A stretch of 64,000 nt of DNA from Halobaculum magnesiiphilum. GTDB taxonomy: Archaea; Halobacteriota; Halobacteria; Halobacteriales; Haloferacaceae. The notes beneath the pieces were generated by a model, which saw only the letters and a list, made by a program, of their open reading frames with translations, did not search any database and was not told where the DNA came from. Shown here piece by piece: positions 54,357-62,113 of this stretch (positions within the stretch are counted from its first letter, which is position 1; each line of letters starts with the position of its first letter). The stretch spans positions 2,046,001 to 2,110,000 of the forward strand of contig NZ_CP081958.1 of NCBI RefSeq assembly GCF_019823105.1, in the 5' to 3' direction. The position numbers and the translations under genes are program-made.

Positions 54357-55031
54357 ATGCCCGAGACGCTCTGTTTCGACATGTACGGGACGCTGTGTGA
54401 CACGAGCAGCGTGACGAGCACGCTCGCCGACGAACTCGGTGCGCCCGACGCGCTCGTGTCGGAGTTGGACGCCACATGGCGAGCGAAGCAGCTCCAGTAC
54501 TCCTACCAGTCGGCCCTGATGGAGGAGTACCGGCCGTTCTGGGACGTGACCGCCGACGCGCTCGCGTACGCGCTGAACCAGTGGGGCGTCGAGGCCGACG
54601 ACCCGACCCGCGAGCGGATCCTCGCCGCCTACGAGCACCTCGACCCGTATCCGGACGCGATCGAGACGCTGACCCGGCTCTCGGAGGCGGGCCACACGGT
54701 GACGGTGCTGTCGAACGGCAACCCCGAGATGCTGGAGACGCTCGCCGACAACGCGGGGCTCGCGCCGCACCTCGACGACGTGATCAGCGCCGACGAGGTG
54801 TCGACGTTCAAGCCGAACCCCGCGGTGTACGAGAACGCGGCCGACCGCACCGACACGCCGATCGACGGCTGTCGGCTCGTCTCCGGCAACGCCTGGGACG
54901 TCGCGGGCGCGGGGAGCGCGGGGATGGCGACCGCGTGGGTGAACCGGGCGAGCGACCCGTTCGAGGAGATCGGCGTCGGCCCCTCCCTCGAGGTGCGTTC
55001 CCTCTCGGAGGTCGCGGACGAACTCGCCTGA
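54357..55031 (+). CDS. HAD hydrolase, haloacid dehalogenase type II-like
   Basis: 224 residues. HAD motifs: CFDMYGTLCD (nucleophile Asp8), TVLSNGNPEM, TFKPNPAVYE (Lys) and SGNAWDVAGAGSAGMATAWV. The helical cap after residue 15 and the layout match L-2-haloacid dehalogenase-like proteins; the real substrate may be a phosphate ester. Divergent from the GNAT gene. A TATA-like TACTATCA lies about 27 nt before the ATG. Confidence 0.9.
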   Translation: MPETLCFDMYGTLCDTSSVTSTLADELGAPDALVSELDATWRAKQLQYSYQSALMEEYRPFWDVTADALAYALNQWGVEADDPTRERILAAYEHLDPYPDAIETLTRLSEAGHTVTVLSNGNPEMLETLADNAGLAPHLDDVISADEVSTFKPNPAVYENAADRTDTPIDGCRLVSGNAWDVAGAGSAGMATAWVNRASDPFEEIGVGPSLEVRSLSEVADELA

Positions 55032-55109
55032 CCGCCACGCTCGGGGAAACCCGTGTCGCCGTCGGGACGAAGTTTATTGCTTGATCGACCGACTGAAACG
55101 GCCTACGAG

Positions 55110-55124
55110 TGATAACCATTATCA
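55110..55124. promoter_or_regulatory. Dyad 1 upstream of the second liv operon
   Basis: TGATAACCATTATCA, perfect 6-bp arms around CCA. Lies about 100 nt before the binding-protein ATG, in a stretch far richer in A+T than any other intergenic part except the mobile island. A likely regulator site. Confidence 0.5.
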
Positions 55125-55143
55125 TGGGGGATCTCGGCTTTCC

Positions 55144-55156
55144 ATATTACCAATAT
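55144..55156. promoter_or_regulatory. Dyad 2 upstream of the second liv operon
   Basis: ATATTACCAATAT, 5-bp perfect arms around ACC, centred 33 bp (about three helical turns) from dyad 1. Just upstream of two TATA-like boxes, so a bound protein would meet the TBP/TFB complex. Confidence 0.45.
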
Positions 55157-55162
55157 TAACAC

Positions 55163-55197
55163 GATTTAAGGGGATATGGGCGGAACGTTCATTAAGG
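55163..55197 (+). promoter_or_regulatory. Two TATA-like boxes of the second liv operon
   Basis: GATTTAAGG at 55163-55171 and CATTAAGGT at 55190-55198. The second is 20-28 nt before the ATG at 55218 and would give a leaderless mRNA; the first would give a leader of about 25 nt. Confidence 0.5.
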
Positions 55198-55217
55198 TTG
55201 CTTCCCGCGGTTGGGTC

Positions 55218-56567
55218 ATGGCACGGGATACCACCGCACTCAGCAGACGTGATGTGCTCAAGGCGTCCGGCGCAGCCGGCGCCGCAGGATTGACAGGACT
55301 GGCCGGTTGTGCCGGCATCGGCGGCGGCGGCAGCTCGGAGTACCCGGCGCTCGGGAACTATCCGGTCGAGGGCGACGAGGTCGTCTTCGGGTTCAACGTC
55401 CCCCAGTCGGGGTCGTACTCCCAGGAGGGCGCCGACGAACTCCGCGGATACAACCTCGCGAAGGAACACTTGAACAACGGCGGCGGCTGGGTCGACGACT
55501 GGGACGGCCTCACCGGGGACGGCGTCCTCGGGAAGACCGTCGCGTCCGTGGAAGGTGACACGGCGACCGACCCCGACACGGCGCGCCAGTCAGCGACGCG
55601 GATGATCAACCGCGACAACGCGATCATGATCACCGGCGGGTCGTCCTCCGGTGTCGCCATCGCGGTTCAGGAGCTGTGTCAGGAGGAGAAGGTCCAGTTC
55701 CAGTGTTGTATCACCCACTCCAACGACACCACCGGGGGCTCGTGTGTCCGCTACTCCTTCCGGGAGATGTTCAACGCGTACATGACCGGGCAGGCGCTCG
55801 CGCCCGTCCTGGCCGAGGAGTACGGGGAGGGCCTGAACTTCTACCAGCTGTACGCCGACTACTCGTGGGGGCAGACCCAGCAGGCGTCGATGGAGCAGTT
55901 CTTCACCGAGGTCGGCAACTGGAGCCAGATCGAGTCGGTGCCGACGCCGCTCGGTACCTCCGACTACTCGTCGTACCTCTCGGACGTGCCGCGCGACGAG
56001 ACGGACGTGCTCGTGCTCAACCACTACGGGCTGGACGCGGCGAACTCCCTCCCGCAGGCGATCGAGGCCGGCCTCGATCAGGACATGGAGATCGTCGTCC
56101 CGCTGTACAACCGGCTGATGGCCGAGGCCGCCAGCGACTCCATCGGCGGCATCTTCGGCACGGCCGACTGGAACTGGCAGCTGGAGGACGACGCCTCCCA
56201 GTCGTTCGTCGAGTTCTACCGCGAGGAGCACAACCGCGCGCCCAGCTACGGGGCCCGCATCGCGTACACGCAGACACTGCAGTACGCCGCGGCCGTCGAG
56301 CGGGCCGAGACGTTCTACGCGCCGGAGGTCATCCGCGAGCTGGAGGGCCACGAGTACAGCGGCGCGGGTCTCGGCAACGAGACCATGCGTGGCTGCGACC
56401 ACCAGGCGCAGCGCGACGTCCTCGTCATGCAGGGCGCCGACCCCTCCGAACAGACGGAGGACCTGCTGCTCAACATCGTCAGCCAGACCCCGCGGGACGA
56501 CCTGGGGTACGCGTGCGACGCCGGCCCGGCCGCCGAGTGTGAGCTGGGCGACTACGGCGACGAGTGA
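55218..56567 (+). CDS. Tat-exported lipoprotein, amino acid/amide-type ABC substrate-binding protein
   Basis: 449 residues. Twin-arginine motif S9-R-R-D-V-L14, hydrophobic stretch and lipobox LAGC with Cys31, so exported folded and anchored by lipid. A Gly/Ser linker follows, then a type I binding fold (FGFNVPQSGSYSQEGADELR, TRMINRDNAIMITGGSSSGV, LYADYSWGQTQQASMEQFF). Several Cys pairs (ELCQEEKVQFQCC, GSCVRY, RGCDHQ, YACDAGPAAEC) may form disulfides. Closest in pattern to urea/amide-binding members. First gene of a complete operon. Confidence 0.9.
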   Translation: MARDTTALSRRDVLKASGAAGAAGLTGLAGCAGIGGGGSSEYPALGNYPVEGDEVVFGFNVPQSGSYSQEGADELRGYNLAKEHLNNGGGWVDDWDGLTGDGVLGKTVASVEGDTATDPDTARQSATRMINRDNAIMITGGSSSGVAIAVQELCQEEKVQFQCCITHSNDTTGGSCVRYSFREMFNAYMTGQALAPVLAEEYGEGLNFYQLYADYSWGQTQQASMEQFFTEVGNWSQIESVPTPLGTSDYSSYLSDVPRDETDVLVLNHYGLDAANSLPQAIEAGLDQDMEIVVPLYNRLMAEAASDSIGGIFGTADWNWQLEDDASQSFVEFYREEHNRAPSYGARIAYTQTLQYAAAVERAETFYAPEVIRELEGHEYSGAGLGNETMRGCDHQAQRDVLVMQGADPSEQTEDLLLNIVSQTPRDDLGYACDAGPAAECELGDYGDE

Positions 56568-56602
56568 CCGACGGCTAGGTCCTCCAACTCCGTACCGGCA
56601 CG

Positions 56603-56610
56603 TTCTTATC
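56603..56610 (+). promoter_or_regulatory. Internal TATA-like box before the Thr-rich peptide and livH
   Basis: TTCTTATC, 25-32 nt before the ATG of the 18-codon frame at 56635. A transcript from it would be leaderless for that frame and place livH 57 nt downstream. Confidence 0.4.
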
Positions 56611-56634
56611 GACTCACCTGAACCACGTCAACGA

Positions 56635-56691
56635 ATGTCAACACCGACAACTACTACCAAGCGGACCACACCGCACCTACACGAACGATAA
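56635..56691 (+). CDS. 18-codon Thr-rich leader-like peptide, overlapping the livH start
   Basis: Reads MSTPTTTTKRTTPHLHER and stops with TAA sharing its last A with the livH ATG (TAATG). Seven of 18 residues are Thr, four of them consecutive, and many codons (TCA, ACA, ACT, CTA, CGA) are rare in this G+C-rich genome. No Shine-Dalgarno-like sequence precedes livH, so livH may depend on re-initiation after this peptide. It may be a regulatory leader or merely an unstructured A/C-rich leader with a chance frame. Confidence 0.45.
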   Translation: MSTPTTTTKRTTPHLHER

Positions 56692-57647
56692 TGTTGCTCC
56701 TACAGTCCGAGATCGCATCGATACTCCTCAACGGCCTCCAGCAGGGCGCGATCTACGCGCTGTTGGGTATCGGCCTCACTATCATCCTGGGGACGATGGA
56801 GTTCCTGAACCTCGCGCACGGGGCGCTCTATCTCGTCGGCGCGTACACGGGACTGATCGTCTTTCAGGAAACCGCCCTCTCGAACGGGCTGTTGTACAGT
56901 TCCGGGATAACGACCCTCGGCTTCGAGGGAGGGTTTCTCGCCGCGCTGATCGTCGTCCCGATCGTCGGGTTCGGCATCGGGCTCCTCATGGAGCGGTTCG
57001 TCGCCGAGCCGTTCTACGACCGGCCCGAGACGGACCAACTGCTCGTGACGTTCGGCCTCGCGCTGATCGTCGAGGAGACCGTCAAGAACGTCATCGGCGG
57101 AAACACGTTCCAGTCGATCGCCCCCTCGACGATCTTCGGCGTCAACGTCTCCCAGCCGATCAGCCTGCCGCTCGTCGGCCTGTTCCCGTCGTGGCGGCTG
57201 CTGATCATCGCTATCGCGTTCGTCGTCATCGGTCTGACGTACCTCGCGATCGAGCGGACCGACTTCGGGCTGGTCGTCCAGGCGGGCACCCACGACTCCG
57301 AGATGGTCCGGATCTTGGGCATCCCGATCAACCGCTCGTACAGTCTGGTGTTCGCGGTCGGGGCTGCGCTCGCGGCCTTCGCGGGCCTCATCGGCGCGTC
57401 GATCCAGACGGTCAGCCCCCAGATCGGCACTGAACGAGCCCTGATACCAGCGTTCCTCACCATCGTCGTCGGCGGCGCCGGCTCCGTTCGCGGGGCCATC
57501 GCCGGCGGCTTGGTGCTGGGCGTCATCATCTCGGCGATGACCCAGACGTACAGCCAGTGGGCGCAGATCGTTCTCTACCTGTTCGTCGCGCTCATGCTCA
57601 TCGTCAAGCCCGAGGGCCTGTTCGGCTCCGCGGAGGTGGGCGAATGA
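56691..57647 (+). CDS. livH: ABC transporter permease, LivH type (second system)
   Basis: 318 residues, about eight spans. Family phrases GLQQGAIYALLGIGLTIILG, EFLNLAHGALYLVGAY and VGGAGSVRGAIAGGLVLG. Pore subunit with LivM. It is clearly diverged from the first LivH of the window, so the two systems are not a recent duplication. Its stop overlaps the livM start (ATGA), while its start overlaps the Thr-rich frame. Confidence 0.94.
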   Translation: MLLLQSEIASILLNGLQQGAIYALLGIGLTIILGTMEFLNLAHGALYLVGAYTGLIVFQETALSNGLLYSSGITTLGFEGGFLAALIVVPIVGFGIGLLMERFVAEPFYDRPETDQLLVTFGLALIVEETVKNVIGGNTFQSIAPSTIFGVNVSQPISLPLVGLFPSWRLLIIAIAFVVIGLTYLAIERTDFGLVVQAGTHDSEMVRILGIPINRSYSLVFAVGAALAAFAGLIGASIQTVSPQIGTERALIPAFLTIVVGGAGSVRGAIAGGLVLGVIISAMTQTYSQWAQIVLYLFVALMLIVKPEGLFGSAEVGE

Positions 57648-58834
57648 GCGGCGACCGCTCGGGCGACACGAACGAGGCGGTCCCCGACGGCGGCACCGTG
57701 ACCGAGGAGGCCGCCGGCGGCTCCGGCGGCTCCGCGCTGGCGGGGCTGCGCGAGCGCGACGACTTCGTCGTCATCGCGACGGCGGCGGCGCTGGTCGTGT
57801 TCCCGTTCCTGCTGATCGACGTCCTCGGGGTGGTCGGGGAGGTGATCGGCATCTCCATCGGCGGCTACACCGGTCTGCCGTCGTTGGTGCTCATCTACGG
57901 CATCATCGTCATCGGCTTCAACCTCCTGCTCGGCTACACCGGCCTACTGTCGTTCGGACACGCCGCCTTCTTCGGCTCTGCGGCGTACTCCGCGGCGCTG
58001 TTCAGTCAGGTCGTCCCGAGCCCGATCCTCATGGTGATCGCCGGCACGATCGTCGCGACGCTTCTCGCGTGGCCGATCGGGTTCGTCTCGATCCGCCGGT
58101 CGGGCGTGTACTTCGCGGTCCTGACCCTGACGTTCGGGCAGGCGCTGTACTTCTGGGCGCTCGGCCCGGGAGCGTGGCTCACCGGCGGCGACAACGGCTT
58201 CTCGGGGATCGAGGCACACGGGCTGTTCGTCGGGGTGATCCCGCTGGACGCCCAGCTGATCCCCGTGTTCGACTCGTACACGGTGATGTACGCGTTCACG
58301 TCGGTCGTGATGCTCGCCGCCCTCTGGGTCGGCAACCGGATCATCAACTCGCCGTACGGTCTCATCTTCGAGGCGCTCGGCGAGAACGAGGAGCGTGTCG
58401 AGTTCGTCGGGCTCAACGTGTTCCGCTACAAGCTGATGGCGTTCATCATCTCCGCCGTGTTCGCCGGCGTGGGCGGCGCGATGTTCGTCATTCACGAGCA
58501 GTACATCCACCCGACGACGGGGCTGTACTGGATCCAGTCGGGCGACTTCGTCATCATGACGGTCCTCGGCGGCACCGGCAGCCTCATCGGGCCGGTGTTC
58601 GGCGCGCTCGTGTTCGAGTACGTCGCGAACGTCATCTCCGGCGTCAGTCTGCCGATGATCGGCTCCATCGGCTCGCTGTGGCGGTTCGTGCTCGGTGCGG
58701 TGTTCGTGTTCATCGTGTGGGTGTTCCCGCGCGGCATCTACGGCGCGTTCGCGGACCTCGCGGCGATGGTGAACGGCCGGGGCGGCGGCGACGGCGACAA
58801 GCCGGCCGCGGCCGACGGGGGTGAGCGCGAATGA
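57644..58834 (+). CDS. livM: ABC transporter permease, LivM type (second system)
   Basis: 396 residues. About 40 hydrophilic acidic/Gly residues precede the first span. Core phrases GFNLLLGYTGLLSFGHAAFFG, SIRRSGVYFAVLTLTFGQALYF and FVIMTVLGGTGSLIGPVFGA. Partner of LivH in the membrane. A short Gly/Asp tail follows the last span. Overlaps livG by ATGA. Confidence 0.94.
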   Translation: MSGDRSGDTNEAVPDGGTVTEEAAGGSGGSALAGLRERDDFVVIATAAALVVFPFLLIDVLGVVGEVIGISIGGYTGLPSLVLIYGIIVIGFNLLLGYTGLLSFGHAAFFGSAAYSAALFSQVVPSPILMVIAGTIVATLLAWPIGFVSIRRSGVYFAVLTLTFGQALYFWALGPGAWLTGGDNGFSGIEAHGLFVGVIPLDAQLIPVFDSYTVMYAFTSVVMLAALWVGNRIINSPYGLIFEALGENEERVEFVGLNVFRYKLMAFIISAVFAGVGGAMFVIHEQYIHPTTGLYWIQSGDFVIMTVLGGTGSLIGPVFGALVFEYVANVISGVSLPMIGSIGSLWRFVLGAVFVFIVWVFPRGIYGAFADLAAMVNGRGGGDGDKPAAADGGERE

Positions 58835-59589
58835 GCCTCCTGCACACGGACGGCCTGACGAAGGAGTTCGGCGGGCTGGTCGCCGTCGACGACGTGACCT
58901 TCGAGGTCGAGTCCGGCGAGACGCGGGCGGTTATCGGCCCGAACGGGGCCGGCAAGTCGACGCTCATCAACTGCATCACCGGCGCGCTCGAGCCGACCGC
59001 CGGCACCGTCGAGTTCGACGGACAGGACATCACGAACCTGGAGCCGCACGAGACTGTGCAGGCGGGGATCTCGAAGTCGTTCCAGACGGCGTCGATCTTC
59101 CCGGAGATGACCGTCCGGCAGAACGTCGAGATCGCTGCACTGGCGGCCGAACACGGCTCGTTCCAGGTCAACTTCCTCAAGCGACTCGCCGGGTTCGACG
59201 CGGTGCACGACACGGCCGACCGGATGCTCGAGGCGGTCGATCTGCTCGGGGACGCCGACGTGGAGGCGGCGAGCCTCCCGTACGGCGACAAGCGCCGCCT
59301 GGAGATCGCGATCGCGTTGGCCTCCGAGCCGGACCTGCTGTTGATGGACGAACCGACCGCCGGCATGTCGCCGGACGAGACGGCCGAAACCGTGGACCTC
59401 GTGGAGGAACTCCAGGAGGACCTCGGGCTCACGATACTCATCGTGGAACACGACATGGAGATCATCTTCCGAATCGCCGACCGGATCCTCGTGTTGAACC
59501 GCGGGCAGGTCATCGCAGACGGCACGCCCGAGGAGGTCCAACAGAGCGAACAGGTGCAGGAGGCGTACCTCGGGGGGGTGGAGCTGTGA
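58831..59589 (+). CDS. livG: ABC transporter ATP-binding protein, LivG type (second system)
   Basis: 252 residues, compact without N-terminal extension. Walker A GPNGAGKST and Walker B LLLMDEPTAGMSP followed by VEHDMEIIF (H-loop). The signature position reads SLPYGDKRRLEIA, where the LivG group has Y-G rather than S-G-G. Its stop overlaps the GTG of livF. Confidence 0.94.
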   Translation: MSLLHTDGLTKEFGGLVAVDDVTFEVESGETRAVIGPNGAGKSTLINCITGALEPTAGTVEFDGQDITNLEPHETVQAGISKSFQTASIFPEMTVRQNVEIAALAAEHGSFQVNFLKRLAGFDAVHDTADRMLEAVDLLGDADVEAASLPYGDKRRLEIAIALASEPDLLLMDEPTAGMSPDETAETVDLVEELQEDLGLTILIVEHDMEIIFRIADRILVLNRGQVIADGTPEEVQQSEQVQEAYLGGVEL

Positions 59590-60449
59590 GCTCCGACGCC
59601 CCCGACTCCGCCGCGGACACGACCGACGAGGAAGCGGCCGAGGAGGCCGCCGCCGAGAAGGCCGACTCTCACGCCGCGCGGGCGACCGCCGCGGCCGCCG
59701 AGGGCGACCACCTCCTCTCGGTCGAGGACGCCGACGCCTACTACGGGCAGAGTCACATCCTCCGCGACCTCTCGATACACGTCGAGGAGGGCGAGGTGTG
59801 TGCGCTGCTGGGACGCAACGGCGCGGGCAAGACGACGACGTTGCGGTCGATCGCGGGCGCTCGCCCGCCGGACGTCCGCGACGGCGTGATCCGGTTCAAG
59901 GGGTCCGACATCACCGACTACTCGACGGAGGACGTCTCCTCGCTGGGTATCTCGCTGGTGCCGGAGGAACGTCGCGTGTTCCCCAACCTCTCGGTGGAGG
60001 AGAACCTCCACCTGTCGGACGTCGCGCGCAACTGGTCGAACACGTTCGGGCGCGAGGTGTCGATGGAGCACGCGGGGATGTCCGACGAGGAGGTGTACGA
60101 GGTGTTCCCGCGGCTCGAGGAGCGTCGCTCACAGAAGGCGGGGACGCTCTCGGGCGGCGAACAGCAGATGCTGGCGATCGCCCGGTCGCTGAAGCAGGAC
60201 ACGGACCTGCTGATGCTCGACGAGCCCTACGAGGGGCTCGCCCCGCAGATCATCGAGACGGTCGAGGCGGCGATCGAGCAGATCGCCGACGCCGGGACGA
60301 CGATCCTGCTCGTCGAGCAGAACGCCGTCGCCGCGATGAACATCGCCGACCGCGCGTACGTGATCGACCAGGGCGAGGTCGTCTTCGCCGGCGACTCCGA
60401 GGAGCTCCGGGCCGACGAGCAAACTCGCGAGAAGTACCTGGGTGTCTGA
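59586..60449 (+). CDS. livF: ABC transporter ATP-binding protein, LivF type (second system)
   Basis: 287 residues with GTG start inside the livG stop (GTGA). Walker A GRNGAGKTT, signature LSGGEQQML, Walker B LLMLDEPYEGLAP and the LivF-type LLVEQNAVAAM. As in the first LivF of the window, 45-50 Ala/Glu-rich residues (EEAAEEAAAEKADSHAARAT) precede the ABC domain, which starts LLSVEDADAYYG. The thioredoxin-like gene begins 1 nt after the stop. Confidence 0.94.
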   Translation: MSSDAPDSAADTTDEEAAEEAAAEKADSHAARATAAAAEGDHLLSVEDADAYYGQSHILRDLSIHVEEGEVCALLGRNGAGKTTTLRSIAGARPPDVRDGVIRFKGSDITDYSTEDVSSLGISLVPEERRVFPNLSVEENLHLSDVARNWSNTFGREVSMEHAGMSDEEVYEVFPRLEERRSQKAGTLSGGEQQMLAIARSLKQDTDLLMLDEPYEGLAPQIIETVEAAIEQIADAGTTILLVEQNAVAAMNIADRAYVIDQGEVVFAGDSEELRADEQTREKYLGV

Positions 60450-60450
60450 G

Positions 60451-61170
60451 ATGGCGGCCGATCCCACCCCCGGAAACGCGTCCGACCCCCCGGACCCGGA
60501 GGCCATGCTCGACCGGCTGATCGAGGTCGGCGCGATCCGCGAGGACGAGGACGGCACGCTCCGGATCTCCGCGGCGCTGGACGACATCATCGACCTGTAC
60601 GAGCAGAGCTACGGCGACCTCCCCGACCAGGAGTTCACCGAGGCCGTCGCCGACGCGTTCGGCCTCGACTACTCGGAGGCCGTCCGCCGCATCGACGAGG
60701 AGGGCGTCACCCGCGAGGAGTTCGTCGCGTACCTCTCGCTTCGCTCGCACTTCGAGGACGAGGACGAGCCGGTGCCGGACCCGCTCGAACGGGCGACGAT
60801 GGCGTCCATCGTCGTCGACGTGGCGCCGGCGACGCCCGTCCCGCAGGGGATGCGCGAACTCGCGGACGACGAGGTCGAGGCGTTCCTCGACGCCAACGAG
60901 CGCGCGGTCGTGTTCGTCTGGCGGCTCCGGTGTGACCCCTGCGAGTCGATGAAGGACGAACTCGCGGAGACGCTCGATCTCCTCCCCGACGACGTGGCGT
61001 TCGCCGGCGTCGACGGCGAGGCCACGCCGACCGTTCGCGAGCAGTTCGACGTCGACGTGGCGCCGGCGGTGGTGTGCGTCGCCGACGGCCGGCAGGCGGG
61101 GGTCGAGACCGGGTACCAGTCGCCGTCGGCCGTCGCCGAACTGGTGGCCGACGCCTTCGGCGACGACTAA
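60451..61170 (+). CDS. Thioredoxin-fold protein with N-terminal helical domain
   Basis: 239 residues. Residues 1-110 form an acidic helical domain (MLDRLIEVGAIREDEDGTLR, LGLDYSEAVRRID-like), residues 130-239 a thioredoxin fold with FVWRLRCDPCESMKDELAE (C-D-P-C, cis-Pro region DVDVAPAVVCVADG). No signal peptide, so cytoplasmic. Placed 1 nt after livF in what looks like one operon; either part of transporter control or a passenger gene. Redox activity is inferred from the CxxC only. Confidence 0.85.
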   Translation: MAADPTPGNASDPPDPEAMLDRLIEVGAIREDEDGTLRISAALDDIIDLYEQSYGDLPDQEFTEAVADAFGLDYSEAVRRIDEEGVTREEFVAYLSLRSHFEDEDEPVPDPLERATMASIVVDVAPATPVPQGMRELADDEVEAFLDANERAVVFVWRLRCDPCESMKDELAETLDLLPDDVAFAGVDGEATPTVREQFDVDVAPAVVCVADGRQAGVETGYQSPSAVAELVADAFGDD

Positions 61171-61184
61171 CCGGTCGACCGGTT
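61169..61184. repeat. 16-bp perfect palindrome at the operon end
   Basis: AACCGGTCGACCGGTT, beginning inside the TAA stop of the thioredoxin-like gene. Could form a hairpin at the mRNA 3' end or bind a protein; no T-run follows. Confidence 0.6.
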
Positions 61185-61197
61185 CCCGACGCCTTCA

Positions 61198-61250
61198 CTC
61201 GCGTCGCTTTCGCTTACTCTTCTGACGCGCTTTCTCGCGTCGCTTCCGCT
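61198..61250. repeat. 17-bp direct repeat in a pyrimidine-rich stretch
   Basis: CTCGCGTCGCTTTCGCT at 61198-61214 and CTCGCGTCGCTTCCGCT at 61234-61250 (one mismatch, 36 bp apart). Lies in the 210-bp gap before the DUF4013 gene; a TATA-like CTTACTAAG at about 61349-61357 serves that gene. Confidence 0.7.
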
Positions 61251-61380
61251 CGACTCTCTCACCCGCGTCGACCCACCTCCGGAGCCGTCCCGCCGAACTC
61301 GGCCGCTCGGGGGTATGTTTCGTCCCGCGTACTCCGCGTACTCTGTGCCTTACTAAGCAGAACCGGCGTGATATGCCGCT

Positions 61381-62088
61381 ATGTCTCAGATCAGCGATGC
61401 GGTCACGTATCCGACCGAACACGACGACTGGGTGAAGACGGTCCTCATCGGCGGGGTCCTCTCGGCGTTCGGGTTCCTGTTGCTCCCCCTGCTCCCGGTG
61501 TACGGCTACGTCGTTCGCGTCATCCGGCACTCGCTGGAGGGCGACCCGCGTCCGCCGACGTTCGGCGACTGGGAGGAACTCGTCGTCGACGGCGCGAAGG
61601 CGTTCCTCGTCGGGGCGGCCTACATGCTCGTCCCCGCGATCGTGGGTGCGGTGACCGTCGGCGGGTCGATCGTCGCCATCGCGACCGGGACGCGGGGCGG
61701 CGCCGCCACGGGCATCGCCGGCCTCGTCGTCGGCGGGCTGCTCACCGCCGTCCTCTCGATCGTCTTCGGCTACGTGGCCGTGGCCGCGGTCGTCGCCTTC
61801 GCCGACGAACGGCGCCTCGGCGCGGCGTTCGACCTGGGTATCCTCAAGCCGGTCCTCCTCAGCGGGGCGTACGCGACCGCGTGGGCGTTCTCGCTCGTCG
61901 TCTTCCTCGCGGCGAGCGTGCTCGTCGGCGTGTTGAACGGCATCCCCGTCCTCGGGGCGGTCATCGGGGCGTTCGTCTTCTTCTACGCCCAGGTCGTCGC
62001 CGCGCGCCTGTGGGCCGACGGGTACGGCGACGCCCGCACGGAGGCCGAGGAAACGAGCCGACCCGAAGTCGGGGGATCGACGGCCTGA
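61381..62088 (+). CDS. DUF4013 membrane protein
   Basis: 235 residues with five or six spans. DUF4013 marks: AVTYPTEHDDWVKTVLIGG at the start, LPVYGYVVRVIRHSLEGDPR-like loop and PPTFGDWEELVVDGAKAFLV. The family is widespread in haloarchaea, function unknown. Convergent with the PAP2 gene; own promoter. Confidence 0.88.
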   Translation: MSQISDAVTYPTEHDDWVKTVLIGGVLSAFGFLLLPLLPVYGYVVRVIRHSLEGDPRPPTFGDWEELVVDGAKAFLVGAAYMLVPAIVGAVTVGGSIVAIATGTRGGAATGIAGLVVGGLLTAVLSIVFGYVAVAAVVAFADERRLGAAFDLGILKPVLLSGAYATAWAFSLVVFLAASVLVGVLNGIPVLGAVIGAFVFFYAQVVAARLWADGYGDARTEAEETSRPEVGGSTA

Positions 62089-62113
62089 GGTCGAGGCCGA
62101 CGGGTCGTGCCGG

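Noticed and set aside
61169-61184. Restriction-modification recognition cluster
   Set aside because: A palindrome alone is not evidence and no methylase or nuclease gene is nearby.
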